A stretch of 49,415 bases of DNA from Gordonia sp. ABSL11-1 (GTDB lineage: Bacteria; Actinomycetota; Actinomycetes; Mycobacteriales; Mycobacteriaceae), in contig NZ_JASXSI010000030.1 in the NCBI RefSeq assembly GCF_030315685.1, positions 1 to 49,415 on the forward strand, in the 5' to 3' direction. Below are positions 29,377 to 38,134 of the stretch, one piece after another (positions within the stretch are counted from its first letter, which is position 1; each line of letters begins with the position of its first letter). The notes below the pieces were generated by a model, which was given only the letters and a program-made list of their open reading frames with translations, had not been told where the DNA came from and ran no database searches. The translations under genes and the position numbers were made by a program.

Positions 29377-29510
29377 CCCTTCGAGGCTCGCTCCGCTCGC
29401 ACCTCCGGGAACGGCCCCCGGAATCCGCGCGCACCTCGGGGAACGGCCCCCGGAATCCGTGCGCGTTCCCCCGGTCCCTGAGGAGCGAGCGCAGCGAGCG
29501 TCTCGAAGGG
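29377..29510. repeat. Composite repeat: inverted arms around two 32-bp direct repeats
   Basis: The left arm 29377-29410 and right arm 29475-29510 are inverted copies (about 32 of 36 aligned bases, two gaps). Between and partly within them two 33-base direct repeats with period 32 (29400-29432 and 29432-29464) differ at only two positions. The core gagcgagcgcagcgag also occurs at 1082-1097. It starts at the permease stop and ends 39 bases before the next gene, so it may fold in the mRNA and set different expression levels. Confidence 0.8.
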
Positions 29511-29548
29511 TCGACCACATCCCCATCCCCACAAGGAGTTCCATCACC

Positions 29549-30385
29549 ATGACCACCACCGCGAACACCGCCGGCGCGCGAGAGCACGCACGGGCGCAGG
29601 CCGGCACCATCACCGACTCGATGCCAGTCGTCCCGGCGACCCGGTGGCCGAATCCGCCGGCCGGGGTCGACGCGGCGGCACTGACCTGGGCCGAGACCGT
29701 GCCGGGCGGTCGTTACACCGTCAAGGTCCTGGCCCGCGGAACCCGTCTGCGACTGCGCGACGTCACCGGCACCGCCTGCGCACACGTGCTCCTCTGGCGC
29801 GCCGACGCCCCGTGGGAGCGACTCAACGTCGCCGACACCGTGAAGGTGCCGTGGCAGGCGTATCTCGGTGCGGGACATCCTCTTCTGAGTGATCAGGGCC
29901 GTGTCCTGGCGACCGTCGTCGCCGACGACTCGGGTCATCACGACGCCCTCTGCGGGACCACCACCCTCGCCGGGAACACTGCCAAGTACGGTGGCGGACA
30001 GGTCCACTCGGACTCTCCGGCCGGCCGCGAGATGTTCACGCTGGCAGCCGCCAAGCATGGGCTGACGCCCGCCGACGTCGCGCCGTCGGTCTCCTTCTTC
30101 CACGGTGTCGTCGTCGAATCCGACGGCACCCTCACCTCCAAGGGATCCGCCGGACTGGACAAGACGGTGGAGCTGATCCTGCACCTGCCGTGCATCGTGG
30201 CCATCGCCAACACGGCGCACCCGCTCGATCCGTCGCCGACGTTCGACACCGGCCCGCTCGAGGTACTCGCCTGGCGGGCGCCGTCCGATCTCGACACCCT
30301 GACCCTCGACGCCGCCGACCGTGATCCCGAATACCAACGCGCCGTCGCGAACAGCGAGGACGCGTTCGCCGCCGCCGCACTCTGA
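29549..30385 (+). CDS. DUF1989 protein, urea-amidolyase-associated protein 2 type
   Basis: This is a 278-residue DUF1989 protein. A GHHDALCGTT segment (about residues 129-138) carries the His/Cys residues expected to bind metal. Pairs of DUF1989 proteins next to urea or guanidine carboxylases form carboxyguanidine deiminase (CgdAB) in guanidine-degrading bacteria; I cannot tell from sequence whether this pair is that enzyme. The ATG at 29549 has AAGGAG upstream. It is followed after 24 bases by its partner. Confidence 0.85.
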   Translation: MTTTANTAGAREHARAQAGTITDSMPVVPATRWPNPPAGVDAAALTWAETVPGGRYTVKVLARGTRLRLRDVTGTACAHVLLWRADAPWERLNVADTVKVPWQAYLGAGHPLLSDQGRVLATVVADDSGHHDALCGTTTLAGNTAKYGGGQVHSDSPAGREMFTLAAAKHGLTPADVAPSVSFFHGVVVESDGTLTSKGSAGLDKTVELILHLPCIVAIANTAHPLDPSPTFDTGPLEVLAWRAPSDLDTLTLDAADRDPEYQRAVANSEDAFAAAAL

Positions 30386-30409
30386 CCGCGCCTCGAAACA
30401 GGAGAAGCC

Positions 30410-31111
30410 ATGACCACCATCACCACCGGCGACGCCGCGACGTCCAACCGGGCCGCGCTCGAGACCGCCCCGGCCGACGAACTCGCCCTCGTTCCCGGCG
30501 CCGTCATCGCCGACGAGATCATCGGCGATCGCGCGCCCTGGACGGGTGTCGTCGAGGCGGGCGACGTGCTGACCATCGTCGATCTCTACGGCAACCAGGC
30601 CGTCGACACCCTCTTCTACGGTGCCGCCGACCACACCATCCGATACTCGGCACAGACCACGATTGCGGTCCAGGGCACCATCTTCCTGACCACGGGATCG
30701 GTCATCCGGGATCAGGAGTCAACCCCGATGATGACCGTCGTCGGCGACGAGGTCGGCAACCACGACACCCTCGGCGGTGCGTGCTCTCAGGAATCGAACA
30801 CCCTGCGCTACGGACACCACACCAAGCATCAGCACGCGTGCGTCGAAAACTTCCTCATCGGCGGCGCCCGACACGGTCTCGGCAAACGCGACATCGTCGG
30901 CAACATCAATTTCTTCATGAACGTGCCCGTTGACGCCGACGGCTCCCTCGGCATCGTCGACGGATTGTCCGCGCCGGGAAAGCGTCTGGCCTTGCGGGCC
31001 GAAATGGACACCCTCGTCCTGATCTCGAACTGCCCGCAGATCAACAACCCCTGCAACGGATTCGATCCGACCGCCGTGCGGGTCGTCGTCACGCGACCGG
31101 TCGCGTCCTAG
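30410..31111 (+). CDS. DUF1989 protein, urea-amidolyase-associated protein 1 type
   Basis: This is a 233-residue partner of the preceding DUF1989 protein. The metal/active-site-like residues are NHDTLGGACS (about residues 117-126) and HQHACVENF, with further cysteines in SNCPQINNPCNGF. It has the usual length for the family. The ATG at 30410 follows CAGGAG. In known systems the two proteins act as a heteromer on the carboxylated substrate before allophanate hydrolase. The next gene starts 45 bases downstream. Confidence 0.87.
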   Translation: MTTITTGDAATSNRAALETAPADELALVPGAVIADEIIGDRAPWTGVVEAGDVLTIVDLYGNQAVDTLFYGAADHTIRYSAQTTIAVQGTIFLTTGSVIRDQESTPMMTVVGDEVGNHDTLGGACSQESNTLRYGHHTKHQHACVENFLIGGARHGLGKRDIVGNINFFMNVPVDADGSLGIVDGLSAPGKRLALRAEMDTLVLISNCPQINNPCNGFDPTAVRVVVTRPVAS

Positions 31112-31156
31112 TCGCTCGCCGCCACCCACACAACATCACGAGGAGTTCTCGATCTC

Positions 31157-33205
31157 ATGGCCACCATCACCGTCCTGCGCGCGGGGCCGCTCACGACCAT
31201 CCAGGACTGGCCGGGCCGCCTCGGCTACTGGAAGGTCGGCGTGCCGCCGTCCGGACCGATGGACGACCTGTCGTTCCGGCTGGCGAACGCGGCGGTCGGC
31301 AACCCGCCCGGGGCCGCGGGTCTCGAGGCGACCATGATCGGGCCGTCGCTCCGGTTCGACGAGGCGACCGTTGTGGCCGTGACCGGAGCGCCCGCCGAAG
31401 TCACGATCGCGGGACATGCTGTCTCGCAATGGGTTCCCTATCATGTAGAGGCCGGTGACGTCCTCGATGTCGGTGCGGCCGCCGACCTCGGCATGCGCAT
31501 CTACGTGGCCGTCGCCGGCGGCATCGACGCCGACGATCTGCTGGGCAGCAAATCGACGTTCACCATGGGACGCTTCGGCGGTCACCACGGTCGCAAACTC
31601 GCCGACGGCGACGAGATGTCGAGCGAGGGCCTACCCGCCGGAGCGGTGCGACGAATCCTGACGGATGAACAACCGGCGTTCACCCACGCGTGGCAACTCG
31701 GGGTCACCGTCGGGCCGCACAGCGCCCCGGAGTTCTTCACCGAGGAGGACATCGAGGATCTGCTCGCCACTGACTACGAGGTGCACTTCAACTCCGATCG
31801 CACGGGAATCCGCCTGATCGGTCCGCAACCGCGGTGGGCGCGGGGCGACGGTGGGGAGGCCGGGCTGCATCCGTCGAACATCCACGACAACGCGTATTCG
31901 GTCGGCGCACTGGACTTCACCGGCGACACCCCGATCCTGCTCGGCCCGGACGGACCGAGCCTCGGGGGATTCGTCTGTCCGGTCACCTCGACCGCGGCCG
32001 AGCGATGGAAGCTCGGCCAGCTCAAGCCCGGCGACACCGTCCGGTTCGTCCCGGTGCGCAGTGATCAGGCGGCCAGCCCGGCCGAGACCGGATTGGCACG
32101 ACGCGCCTGCCGCGTCGACGTGTTGTCTGCCGGCGGGGACGCCGACCACGGGATACTCGGTCGCACCACGACCGCCGACGGCACCACCGAGGTCACCTAC
32201 CGACGCAGCGGCGACGACAACATCCTCGTCGAATACGGGGACATGCGACTCGATCTCGCTCTGCGGGCGCGCGTCCACGCCCTGAGCGAGCGGATCGATG
32301 CCGAACGTCCGGCAGGCCTCATCGACCTCACCCCCGGGATACGGTCGTTGCAGGTGAAGGCCGACCCCGACGTGTGGTCGCAGCAACGGATGCTCGCCTG
32401 GCTCACCGAGTGTGAGCGTCACCTCCCCGCCGCCGAGGACCTGGTCGTCGCGAGCCGGACGGTGAGCCTGCCCCTGTCGTGGGATGATCCGGCGACGCGC
32501 GAGGCCATCGAGCGCTACATGCTCGGCGTGCGATCTGATGCACCGTGGTGCCCGTGGAACATCGAGTTCATCCGGCGGATGAACGGGTTGTCGTCGGTCG
32601 ACGACGTGCACCGCATCGTGTTCGACGCCAATTATCTCGTGCTCGGTCTCGGCGACGTGTATCTGGGTGCGCCGGTGGCTGTTCCGCTCGACCCGCGCCA
32701 TCGGCTCGTCACCACCAAGTACAACCCGGCCCGAACCTGGACGCCGGAGAACGCGGTCGGAATCGGCGGTGCGTACATGTGCATCTACGGGATGGAAGGG
32801 CCGGGCGGCTATCAGTTCGTCGGACGCACCACCCAGGTGTGGAACCACCGTCATCCCCTGCCCGCATCGGGATTCGATCCGGAGCACCCGTGGCTGCTGC
32901 GCTTCTTCGATCAGATCCGGTGGTACCCGGTCAGCGCCGACGAACTGGTCGACATGCGTGCCGACGTCGCTGCCGGACGTGGCGACAGCGTCCGGATCAC
33001 CGACGGCAGTTTCTCACTCGCCGAACATCAGCGCTTCCTCGACGCCAACGCCGACGACATCGCCGCGGCGCGCACATCGATGGAGAGGGCGCGCGCCGAA
33101 GAACGTGAACGATGGTCGCGGTCGGGCGAATTCGCGGCCGTGGTGAGTGCGCACGACGACATGGCGGCCGGGGATCAGATGATCGAGCAAGGGAGAGTCG
33201 CATGA
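31157..33205 (+). CDS. Stand-alone carboxyltransferase module of urea/guanidine carboxylase
   Basis: This is a 682-residue protein made only of the carboxyltransferase part of urea carboxylase. Residues about 1-310 are KipA/AHS2-like (TTIQDWPGRLGYWKVGVPPS, GSKSTFTMGRFGGHHGR, GPDGPSLGGF). Residues about 330-620 are KipI/AHS1-like, and about 480-560 carry MCIYGMEGPGGYQFVGRT. The protein stops after the ERERWSRSGEF helix, where a biotin carrier domain would begin. The normal family length is about 1200. There is no N-terminal biotin carboxylase and no AMKM biotin site, and neither is encoded nearby. The start has a good GAGGAG site, and the stop overlaps the allophanate hydrolase ATG by 4 bases, so it looks like an intact gene. 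It may borrow a carboxylated carrier from another carboxylase, or work without biotin like PxpBC oxoprolinase subunits. Confidence 0.88.
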   Translation: MATITVLRAGPLTTIQDWPGRLGYWKVGVPPSGPMDDLSFRLANAAVGNPPGAAGLEATMIGPSLRFDEATVVAVTGAPAEVTIAGHAVSQWVPYHVEAGDVLDVGAAADLGMRIYVAVAGGIDADDLLGSKSTFTMGRFGGHHGRKLADGDEMSSEGLPAGAVRRILTDEQPAFTHAWQLGVTVGPHSAPEFFTEEDIEDLLATDYEVHFNSDRTGIRLIGPQPRWARGDGGEAGLHPSNIHDNAYSVGALDFTGDTPILLGPDGPSLGGFVCPVTSTAAERWKLGQLKPGDTVRFVPVRSDQAASPAETGLARRACRVDVLSAGGDADHGILGRTTTADGTTEVTYRRSGDDNILVEYGDMRLDLALRARVHALSERIDAERPAGLIDLTPGIRSLQVKADPDVWSQQRMLAWLTECERHLPAAEDLVVASRTVSLPLSWDDPATREAIERYMLGVRSDAPWCPWNIEFIRRMNGLSSVDDVHRIVFDANYLVLGLGDVYLGAPVAVPLDPRHRLVTTKYNPARTWTPENAVGIGGAYMCIYGMEGPGGYQFVGRTTQVWNHRHPLPASGFDPEHPWLLRFFDQIRWYPVSADELVDMRADVAAGRGDSVRITDGSFSLAEHQRFLDANADDIAAARTSMERARAEERERWSRSGEFAAVVSAHDDMAAGDQMIEQGRVA

Positions 33206-34863
33206 GCAGGATCGCCGATATCTATCAGCGGATCGCCCAGGCCGATCGGCCGGAGGTCTTCATCACCCTGCGGGATCGCGCGGACGTCGAGGCGGATCAT
33301 CGTGAATCGCTCGCGGCCGGCGGGCCGCTGGCGGGGATCGTCCTCGCCGTCAAGGACAACGTCGACGTGGCGGGTCTGCCCACCACAGCGGCCTGCCCGG
33401 GATTCACGCGTCCGGCCGCGAGCGATGCGCCGACGGTGGCCGCTCTTCGGGCCGCCGGTGCGGTCGTGATCGGCAAGACCAATCTCGACCAGTTCGCCAC
33501 CGGACTCGTCGGCACGCGTAGTCCGTATGGCGCGGTGCGTGATTCGCGTCGACCGGATCGCATCTCCGGCGGGTCCAGCTCCGGGTCGGCGGTCGCGGTC
33601 GCGCTCGGGTTCGCCGACATCGCGATCGGCACCGACACGGCCGGATCGGGGCGGATACCCGCCGGTCTGCAGGGGATCGTCGGGATCAAACCCACGCTCG
33701 GAGTCGTCTCGACAGACGGTGTCGTGCCCGCGTGCGCGAGCTTCGACGTGGTCACGATGTTCGCCCCATCCCTGGGGCTGGCCGACCGCGCCATGGCGGC
33801 GATGGCCGACGCGCGAGGACCTCGTCCGTTCGGCTCCGGCACCGCACTCGCCGCGCCGGAACAGCCGACCATCGCGATCCCCGCCGAACTACCGGAACTC
33901 GACCGCGCCTGGCGCGCAGCGTTCGACGCCGCAGTCGCCCAGGCGGAGGCGGCCGGACTGCGGATCAAACCCATCGACCTGTCGGCCTTCCTCGCGGCCG
34001 CGAGACTGCTCTACGACGATGCGCTGGTCGCCGAGCGGTACGATGCCGTCGGACACCATGTCGACACCATGGGACCTGATGCCGGCCTCGACCCGGTGGT
34101 GTCCGCGATCATCCGCAACGCCGGCGACCACACGGCAGTCGAACTGCTGCGGGCACGCCGGCATCTGGCGGAGCTGCGCTCGGAGGCGATGGCCGAGCTG
34201 GGTGACGCCGACGCGCTCCTGGTACCGACCGCACCCTTCCATCCGAGCCTCGCCGGCGTGGCCGCGGACCCGGTGGGAGTCAACTCGCGTATGGGTACCT
34301 ACACGAACTTCTGCAATCTGTTCGACTTGTCCGCGGTGGCGATACCCGCAGGAAAGATCGACGAATTTGATGGTACACGTGCACAATTCGGCGTCACCTT
34401 TCTGGGCCGCGCGCATGACGACGCGGCGCTGGTGGATCTCGCCCGACGTTTCGCGGGGCAGGCCGAACCCCCGCACGCCGCGTGGCCCGAGATCGCCGGG
34501 GCGCCCTCGGTGGAACTCGCGGTGTTCGGAGCGCACATGCGGGGCGGTCCGCTCACTCATGAGCTCTCCGAGCGCGGGGCACGCTGGGTGGGCGAGGTGA
34601 TCACCACTGCGAGCTATCGACTCGTCGCCCTCGACACGACCCCGCCCAAGCCCGGGCTCGTGCGGGACCGGGCGTCGGGGTGTGCCGTCGAGGGTGAGTT
34701 GTGGCGGCTGTCGCCGCAGGCCCTCGGCGAGTTCCTCGCGGCGCTGCCGTCGCCGATGATGCTCGGCCGCGTCGAACTCGCCGACGGCCGGTGGGTGGTC
34801 GGCTTCGGCTGTGCGGCCGACGCGGCGGAGAGCGGTGAGCGTCTCGACCGAACACGCTGGTGA
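33202..34863 (+). CDS. atzF: Allophanate hydrolase
   Basis: This is a 553-residue amidase-signature enzyme that hydrolyses allophanate to ammonia and CO2 (EC 3.5.1.54). The catalytic Lys is in VKDNVD (about residues 49-54), the cis-Ser in GGSSSGS and the nucleophilic Ser in DTAGSGRIPA. After about residue 430 the separate C-terminal domain of allophanate hydrolases follows (VELAVFGAHMRGGPL, YRLVALDTTPPKPGL). It is coupled to the carboxyltransferase gene (ATGA) and is the last gene of the operon. Confidence 0.92.
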   Translation: MSRIADIYQRIAQADRPEVFITLRDRADVEADHRESLAAGGPLAGIVLAVKDNVDVAGLPTTAACPGFTRPAASDAPTVAALRAAGAVVIGKTNLDQFATGLVGTRSPYGAVRDSRRPDRISGGSSSGSAVAVALGFADIAIGTDTAGSGRIPAGLQGIVGIKPTLGVVSTDGVVPACASFDVVTMFAPSLGLADRAMAAMADARGPRPFGSGTALAAPEQPTIAIPAELPELDRAWRAAFDAAVAQAEAAGLRIKPIDLSAFLAAARLLYDDALVAERYDAVGHHVDTMGPDAGLDPVVSAIIRNAGDHTAVELLRARRHLAELRSEAMAELGDADALLVPTAPFHPSLAGVAADPVGVNSRMGTYTNFCNLFDLSAVAIPAGKIDEFDGTRAQFGVTFLGRAHDDAALVDLARRFAGQAEPPHAAWPEIAGAPSVELAVFGAHMRGGPLTHELSERGARWVGEVITTASYRLVALDTTPPKPGLVRDRASGCAVEGELWRLSPQALGEFLAALPSPMMLGRVELADGRWVVGFGCAADAAESGERLDRTRW

Positions 34864-34993
34864 CGAGAGGTCCCCTCCCCGAGAACTGTCCCGCGATTCG
34901 ACTCTGTTGACCATTTCTGTGAAATCGCACACACCGGCTCGGCGCCGTGATTCAATGAGCGCGCTTGATTGGGCGGACAGGGGAGTGGGACAC

Positions 34994-36703
34994 ATGACCG
35001 ACTTGGGGCGCAACGCAATTCGGCGATCGCGGAAGGATGAGCGTCGCCGGAATCGCAAGCGGAAGCGCGCCGGCGTCGCGGTGGGTGTCGCCGCCATGGC
35101 CACGGTCGCCGCCGTCGGTGCGGGCCAGGCGATCGGGCCGGGGCAGGCGCAGGCTGCTCCGACGATCGACGACGTGATCTCCGACGTCGTCTCCGGCGCA
35201 CTCGGTGGCAGTAGCGGTCTGGATCAGCTGGGAGATCTGAAAGACGGTCTGATGGCCGTCGTCAACGGTGGTGGCTCGGACGTCGCCGAGCAGTGGCGAA
35301 TCCAGTTGTGCGGCTCCGGAGGTCAGACCGGGGGCGCGGATTGCACGCGGTCGACCGGCGTCGGCCTTGCGATCGTGGCACCCGGACGGATCGAGCTCGT
35401 GCCCACCGATCTGTGGCCCGCCGCGTCCGGCGTGTACAACGTCCTCAACTCGATCGATCTCCTCGATGTCATCCCGCCCCTTCGGGACCCGGAGGAGCCG
35501 GTCGGCAGTGCGACGATCATCGGCAGCGGATTCCAGTTCGCCTTCGCGACCACCGGTGGGAACGCCACTGCTGTCTCGTACCTTCCGGTCAGTCTCGCCA
35601 CAGCGGGCGCGAGTGACGGCCGTACGGCCTATGCGCTCGCGCTGGTCGGGATGGCCAACGCGTGGACCACCGACGAGGTGACCACCTCCCTCGTCGGGAT
35701 CGAACTGCCGATCAGCCTTCCCGGCATCGAGCACGTCAGCTGTTACGGAGGTCTGACCGGCGCGTACGCGGAGGGGGTCGGTGCATGCGCAAACATCTTG
35801 GGCACGTTCGACTTTCGATGGAAGGCGCCCAACAACGAGGTACAGTTCGGCCTGACGGATCCGACGGGCATCCTCTTCGACCCGGAGACGGTGCTCGGGA
35901 ACGTGATCACCGCGGTGATCACCAATGTCACCGGGGACGGCGATCTGCCGATCACCCTGAGCAAGGACTTCGGCCGCCTGAGTTTCGGCGGCGACTACGA
36001 CCTCGGCAGCGGGAACTTCGTGCGCTGGACGAGTGACTATGGCACGCAGGCGCCGACGACCGTCGAATGGCTCGGGCAGAAGGTCACCTTCAACCCGTGG
36101 GTGACGGTCAACGGAGTGCAGCGGCCGAATCACATCGGTGCCCCGGTGATCGAGTTCGGTGCGCTCGACTCCGGTGAGATCGTTCCGATCATCCATTTCC
36201 CGGATGTGGAATTGCCTTTCGGCCTACCCGGCCCGAGTGCGGCGACGACCGCGACGACGAGCCTGCGAACCGCGGCGACTTTCCCGGAGAGCGCGGAACC
36301 CGCCACCGCGGCGACGGGCGCCCGGTCGTCGGATGTCTCCGATGACGCGGCCGTCGGCCACACGACCTCCGACGACGGGAGCGATGCTGGCGGATACGTC
36401 GGCACACACCGTGCCACCGAGTCCTCGGCGGAGTACGTGGGCAAGCATCGGAGCGCCGACGCCGATTCACCAAGCATGGAAGCGGCGGGCTCGACGGACA
36501 GCAGCGCGACAGACAGCAGCTCCGGCGACAGCGGAAGTCGTGCCACGGGCTCTGACGCCGGCGGCAGCGACACCGGCGCGTCGATCACCGACAGCTCCGA
36601 ATCGGGCTCGGGTGCCGACGCGTCGGACTCGACGTCGTCCGGCTCCTCGTCGTCTGGTTCCTCGTCGTCTGGTTCCTCGTCCTCGGAGTCGGGTACCGAC
36701 TGA
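34994..36703 (+). CDS. Secreted or cell-surface protein with Ser-rich tail
   Basis: This is a 569-residue protein of unknown function. A long basic n-region (about residues 1-25) and a hydrophobic stretch end in AQA (52-54), a Sec signal peptidase site. The mature part to about residue 410 is beta-rich, with four cysteines in two neighbouring pairs (CGSGGQTGGADC and CYGGLTGAYAEGVGAC) likely to form disulfides. The last 150 residues are Ser/Gly/Asp/Thr-rich and disordered and include two YVGxHR motifs. Similar proteins are found in related actinobacteria as unnamed exported proteins. The ATG at 34994 has GGGGAGTGGG upstream; an ATG at 34955 is weaker. The 130-base gap after atzF has only a TTGACC at about 34907. 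Confidence 0.7.
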   Translation: MTDLGRNAIRRSRKDERRRNRKRKRAGVAVGVAAMATVAAVGAGQAIGPGQAQAAPTIDDVISDVVSGALGGSSGLDQLGDLKDGLMAVVNGGGSDVAEQWRIQLCGSGGQTGGADCTRSTGVGLAIVAPGRIELVPTDLWPAASGVYNVLNSIDLLDVIPPLRDPEEPVGSATIIGSGFQFAFATTGGNATAVSYLPVSLATAGASDGRTAYALALVGMANAWTTDEVTTSLVGIELPISLPGIEHVSCYGGLTGAYAEGVGACANILGTFDFRWKAPNNEVQFGLTDPTGILFDPETVLGNVITAVITNVTGDGDLPITLSKDFGRLSFGGDYDLGSGNFVRWTSDYGTQAPTTVEWLGQKVTFNPWVTVNGVQRPNHIGAPVIEFGALDSGEIVPIIHFPDVELPFGLPGPSAATTATTSLRTAATFPESAEPATAATGARSSDVSDDAAVGHTTSDDGSDAGGYVGTHRATESSAEYVGKHRSADADSPSMEAAGSTDSSATDSSSGDSGSRATGSDAGGSDTGASITDSSESGSGADASDSTSSGSSSSGSSSSGSSSSESGTD

Positions 36704-36715
36704 CCTCCCTGAACT

Positions 36716-36759
36716 GCGCCCCGCGTGACGCCGCTCCCATCTCGCGTCGCGCGGGGCGC
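36716..36759. terminator. GC-rich hairpin terminator
   Basis: Perfect 10-bp arms GCGCCCCGCG (36716-36725) and CGCGGGGCGC (36750-36759) enclose a 24-base loop, followed by a short pyrimidine run. It lies 13 bases after the stop of the secreted-protein gene. Confidence 0.6.
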
Positions 36760-36868
36760 TTCCCTTCCCCGGCCGAGGACGCGGTCCGCTGCAGACGTAG
36801 CCGAGATCGTCGCCCACCGACGGTGTCCGCTACGTCCGCGACGGACGAGGTCGCCGTCCGGCCTTGGC

Positions 36869-36874
36869 TACAGT
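36869..36874 (+). promoter_or_regulatory. Candidate -10 of the small membrane protein gene
   Basis: TACAGT lies 35 bases before the ATG at 36909; transcription would start at about 36881. No good -35 is seen. The rest of 36760-36868 shows nothing I can name. Confidence 0.35.
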
Positions 36875-36908
36875 GGAATCACCACTCACCTCGGCCAAGG
36901 AGGAAGTC

Positions 36909-37103
36909 ATGGCGGTGGATCCGGCCAAACGTCAAGCGGTCACCGGAGTCGTCCGGCAGCATCCCGCGATGAGTCTCGTCGCGGTGTCGCCCGGCATCGT
37001 CGTCTTCGGGCTGCTGTGGTGGCTCACGAACCCGTTCCTGGCGATCCTCTTCGGGATCGTCGCCGTCGCCGGTGGGTATTACCTGCTGACCCGGAGGAGC
37101 TGA
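36909..37103 (+). CDS. Small two-helix membrane protein
   Basis: This is a 64-residue protein with a short basic head, a hydrophobic segment at about residues 21-38 and a second at about 40-58, ending in TRRS. It is probably a membrane hairpin with both ends in the cytoplasm. No family is recognised. The ATG at 36909 has AAGGAGG 5-6 bases upstream, which supports this start over an earlier in-frame ATG at 36864. It lies ahead of the S4-domain gene in the same direction. Confidence 0.7.
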   Translation: MAVDPAKRQAVTGVVRQHPAMSLVAVSPGIVVFGLLWWLTNPFLAILFGIVAVAGGYYLLTRRS

Positions 37104-37179
37104 CGCGACCTACAGCCGACACGACCCACGGCCGACACGACCTACAGTGGGCACCGAACGAGTCTGGAGGGAGAGTTGC

Positions 37180-37236
37180 ATGGTGGTGGCTCCGAGTCGG
37201 GTGACCCTGCGCGTGACGGACCGGATCGGCCTCTGA
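37180..37236 (+). CDS. 18-codon leader ORF before the S4-domain gene
   Basis: ATG at 37180 with a strong GGAGGGAG ribosome site (37167-37174) opens an 18-codon frame, MVVAPSRVTLRVTDRIGL, ending TGA at 37234-37236. The GTG of the S4-domain gene follows after one base and has no ribosome site of its own, so translation of the small frame would deliver ribosomes to it. A TACAGT -10 at 37143-37148 lies just upstream. The peptide itself has no notable run of one amino acid, though it holds three Arg and five Val. Confidence 0.5.
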   Translation: MVVAPSRVTLRVTDRIGL

Positions 37237-37237
37237 C

Positions 37238-38134
37238 GTGGCCACTCGCGTCGACAGCTGGATCTGGGCGATCCGGCTCACCAAGACCCGATCGGCGGCC
37301 GGCGCAGCGTGCCGCGGCGGACATGTCCGCGTCAACGGTGTGACCGCCAAACCCGCGCAACCGGTGTCGATCGGCGACGAGGTACGTGTGCGCCTGCACG
37401 GCATCGAACGGGTCGTCGAGGTCACCAAGCTGATCAGCAAGCGGGTGTCCGCGCCGGTTGCCGCCGAGTGCTACATCGACAACAGTCCGCCACCGCCGCC
37501 CACGGAGATCCGCGCGAGCCAGCCGCGCCGCGATCCCGGCGCGGGTCGCCCGACAAAACGTGAACGCCGCGACCTCGACCGCCTGCGCATGCGCAGCGGA
37601 TTCCTGGTCGCCATGGTCGCCGTCCTCGCTCTCGTCCTGGCCGGCTGCTCCTCCGACGACTCCGACGACCCGGCGGCGCCCACGACGCCGGAAGCACCGG
37701 GAAACGCGGGTGCCGGTCCGTTCTTCGGCGCGTGCGGCGGGCTCAGCACCGACGAGGTCATCCGGATCACCAAGTTCGCCGGCCTCTCCAACACGGTGAA
37801 CAACGCGTCGGTGTGTGAGTGGGACGGCAGCAACGACCGCACCGGACCGGTGGCCTCCTTCAACTGGTACCGCGGCTCACCGATCGGACGCGAACGCGCC
37901 ACCGAGCAACTGTCACGCGAGTCGACGAAGGACATCGACATCAACGGGCACAAGGGATTCATCGCCTCCGATGTGGGGATCTGTGAGATCGGCATCGCCT
38001 TCGGCGCCGACTTCTTCGAATGGTCTGTCAGCGCCGGGACACAGGCCCTGATGGGGGAGCAGCCGCCGCCGACCGAGCAGATCTGCGATGCCACCCGCGA
38101 ACTGTCGCGACTGTCGATCGAGCGTGCGTCATGA
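37238..38134 (+). CDS. S4 RNA-binding domain joined in frame to a DUF3558 lipoprotein
   Basis: This is a 298-codon frame made of two normally separate proteins. Residues 1-117 form an Hsp15-like S4 RNA-binding protein (RVDSWIWAIRLTKTRSAA, GGHVRVNG, GDEVRV, then the basic tail GRPTKRERRDLDRLR) of normal full length. At codon 118 a Met opens a complete lipoprotein signal, MRSGFLVAMVAVLALVLAGC with the lipobox LAGC, and a DUF3558-type domain of about 160 residues follows. There is no stop between them in this frame and none close by in the others. Either a stop was lost by mutation or sequencing error, or the lipoprotein is made from the internal ATG at 37589 (no clear ribosome site), or it is a true fusion that signal peptidase II would cut. 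Confidence 0.75.
   Translation: MATRVDSWIWAIRLTKTRSAAGAACRGGHVRVNGVTAKPAQPVSIGDEVRVRLHGIERVVEVTKLISKRVSAPVAAECYIDNSPPPPPTEIRASQPRRDPGAGRPTKRERRDLDRLRMRSGFLVAMVAVLALVLAGCSSDDSDDPAAPTTPEAPGNAGAGPFFGACGGLSTDEVIRITKFAGLSNTVNNASVCEWDGSNDRTGPVASFNWYRGSPIGRERATEQLSRESTKDIDINGHKGFIASDVGICEIGIAFGADFFEWSVSAGTQALMGEQPPPTEQICDATRELSRLSIERAS

Noticed and set aside
27754..29613. 619-codon minus-strand frame opposite the permease
   Set aside because: His/Asp/Arg-rich antisense translation of a membrane protein gene, with no domain.
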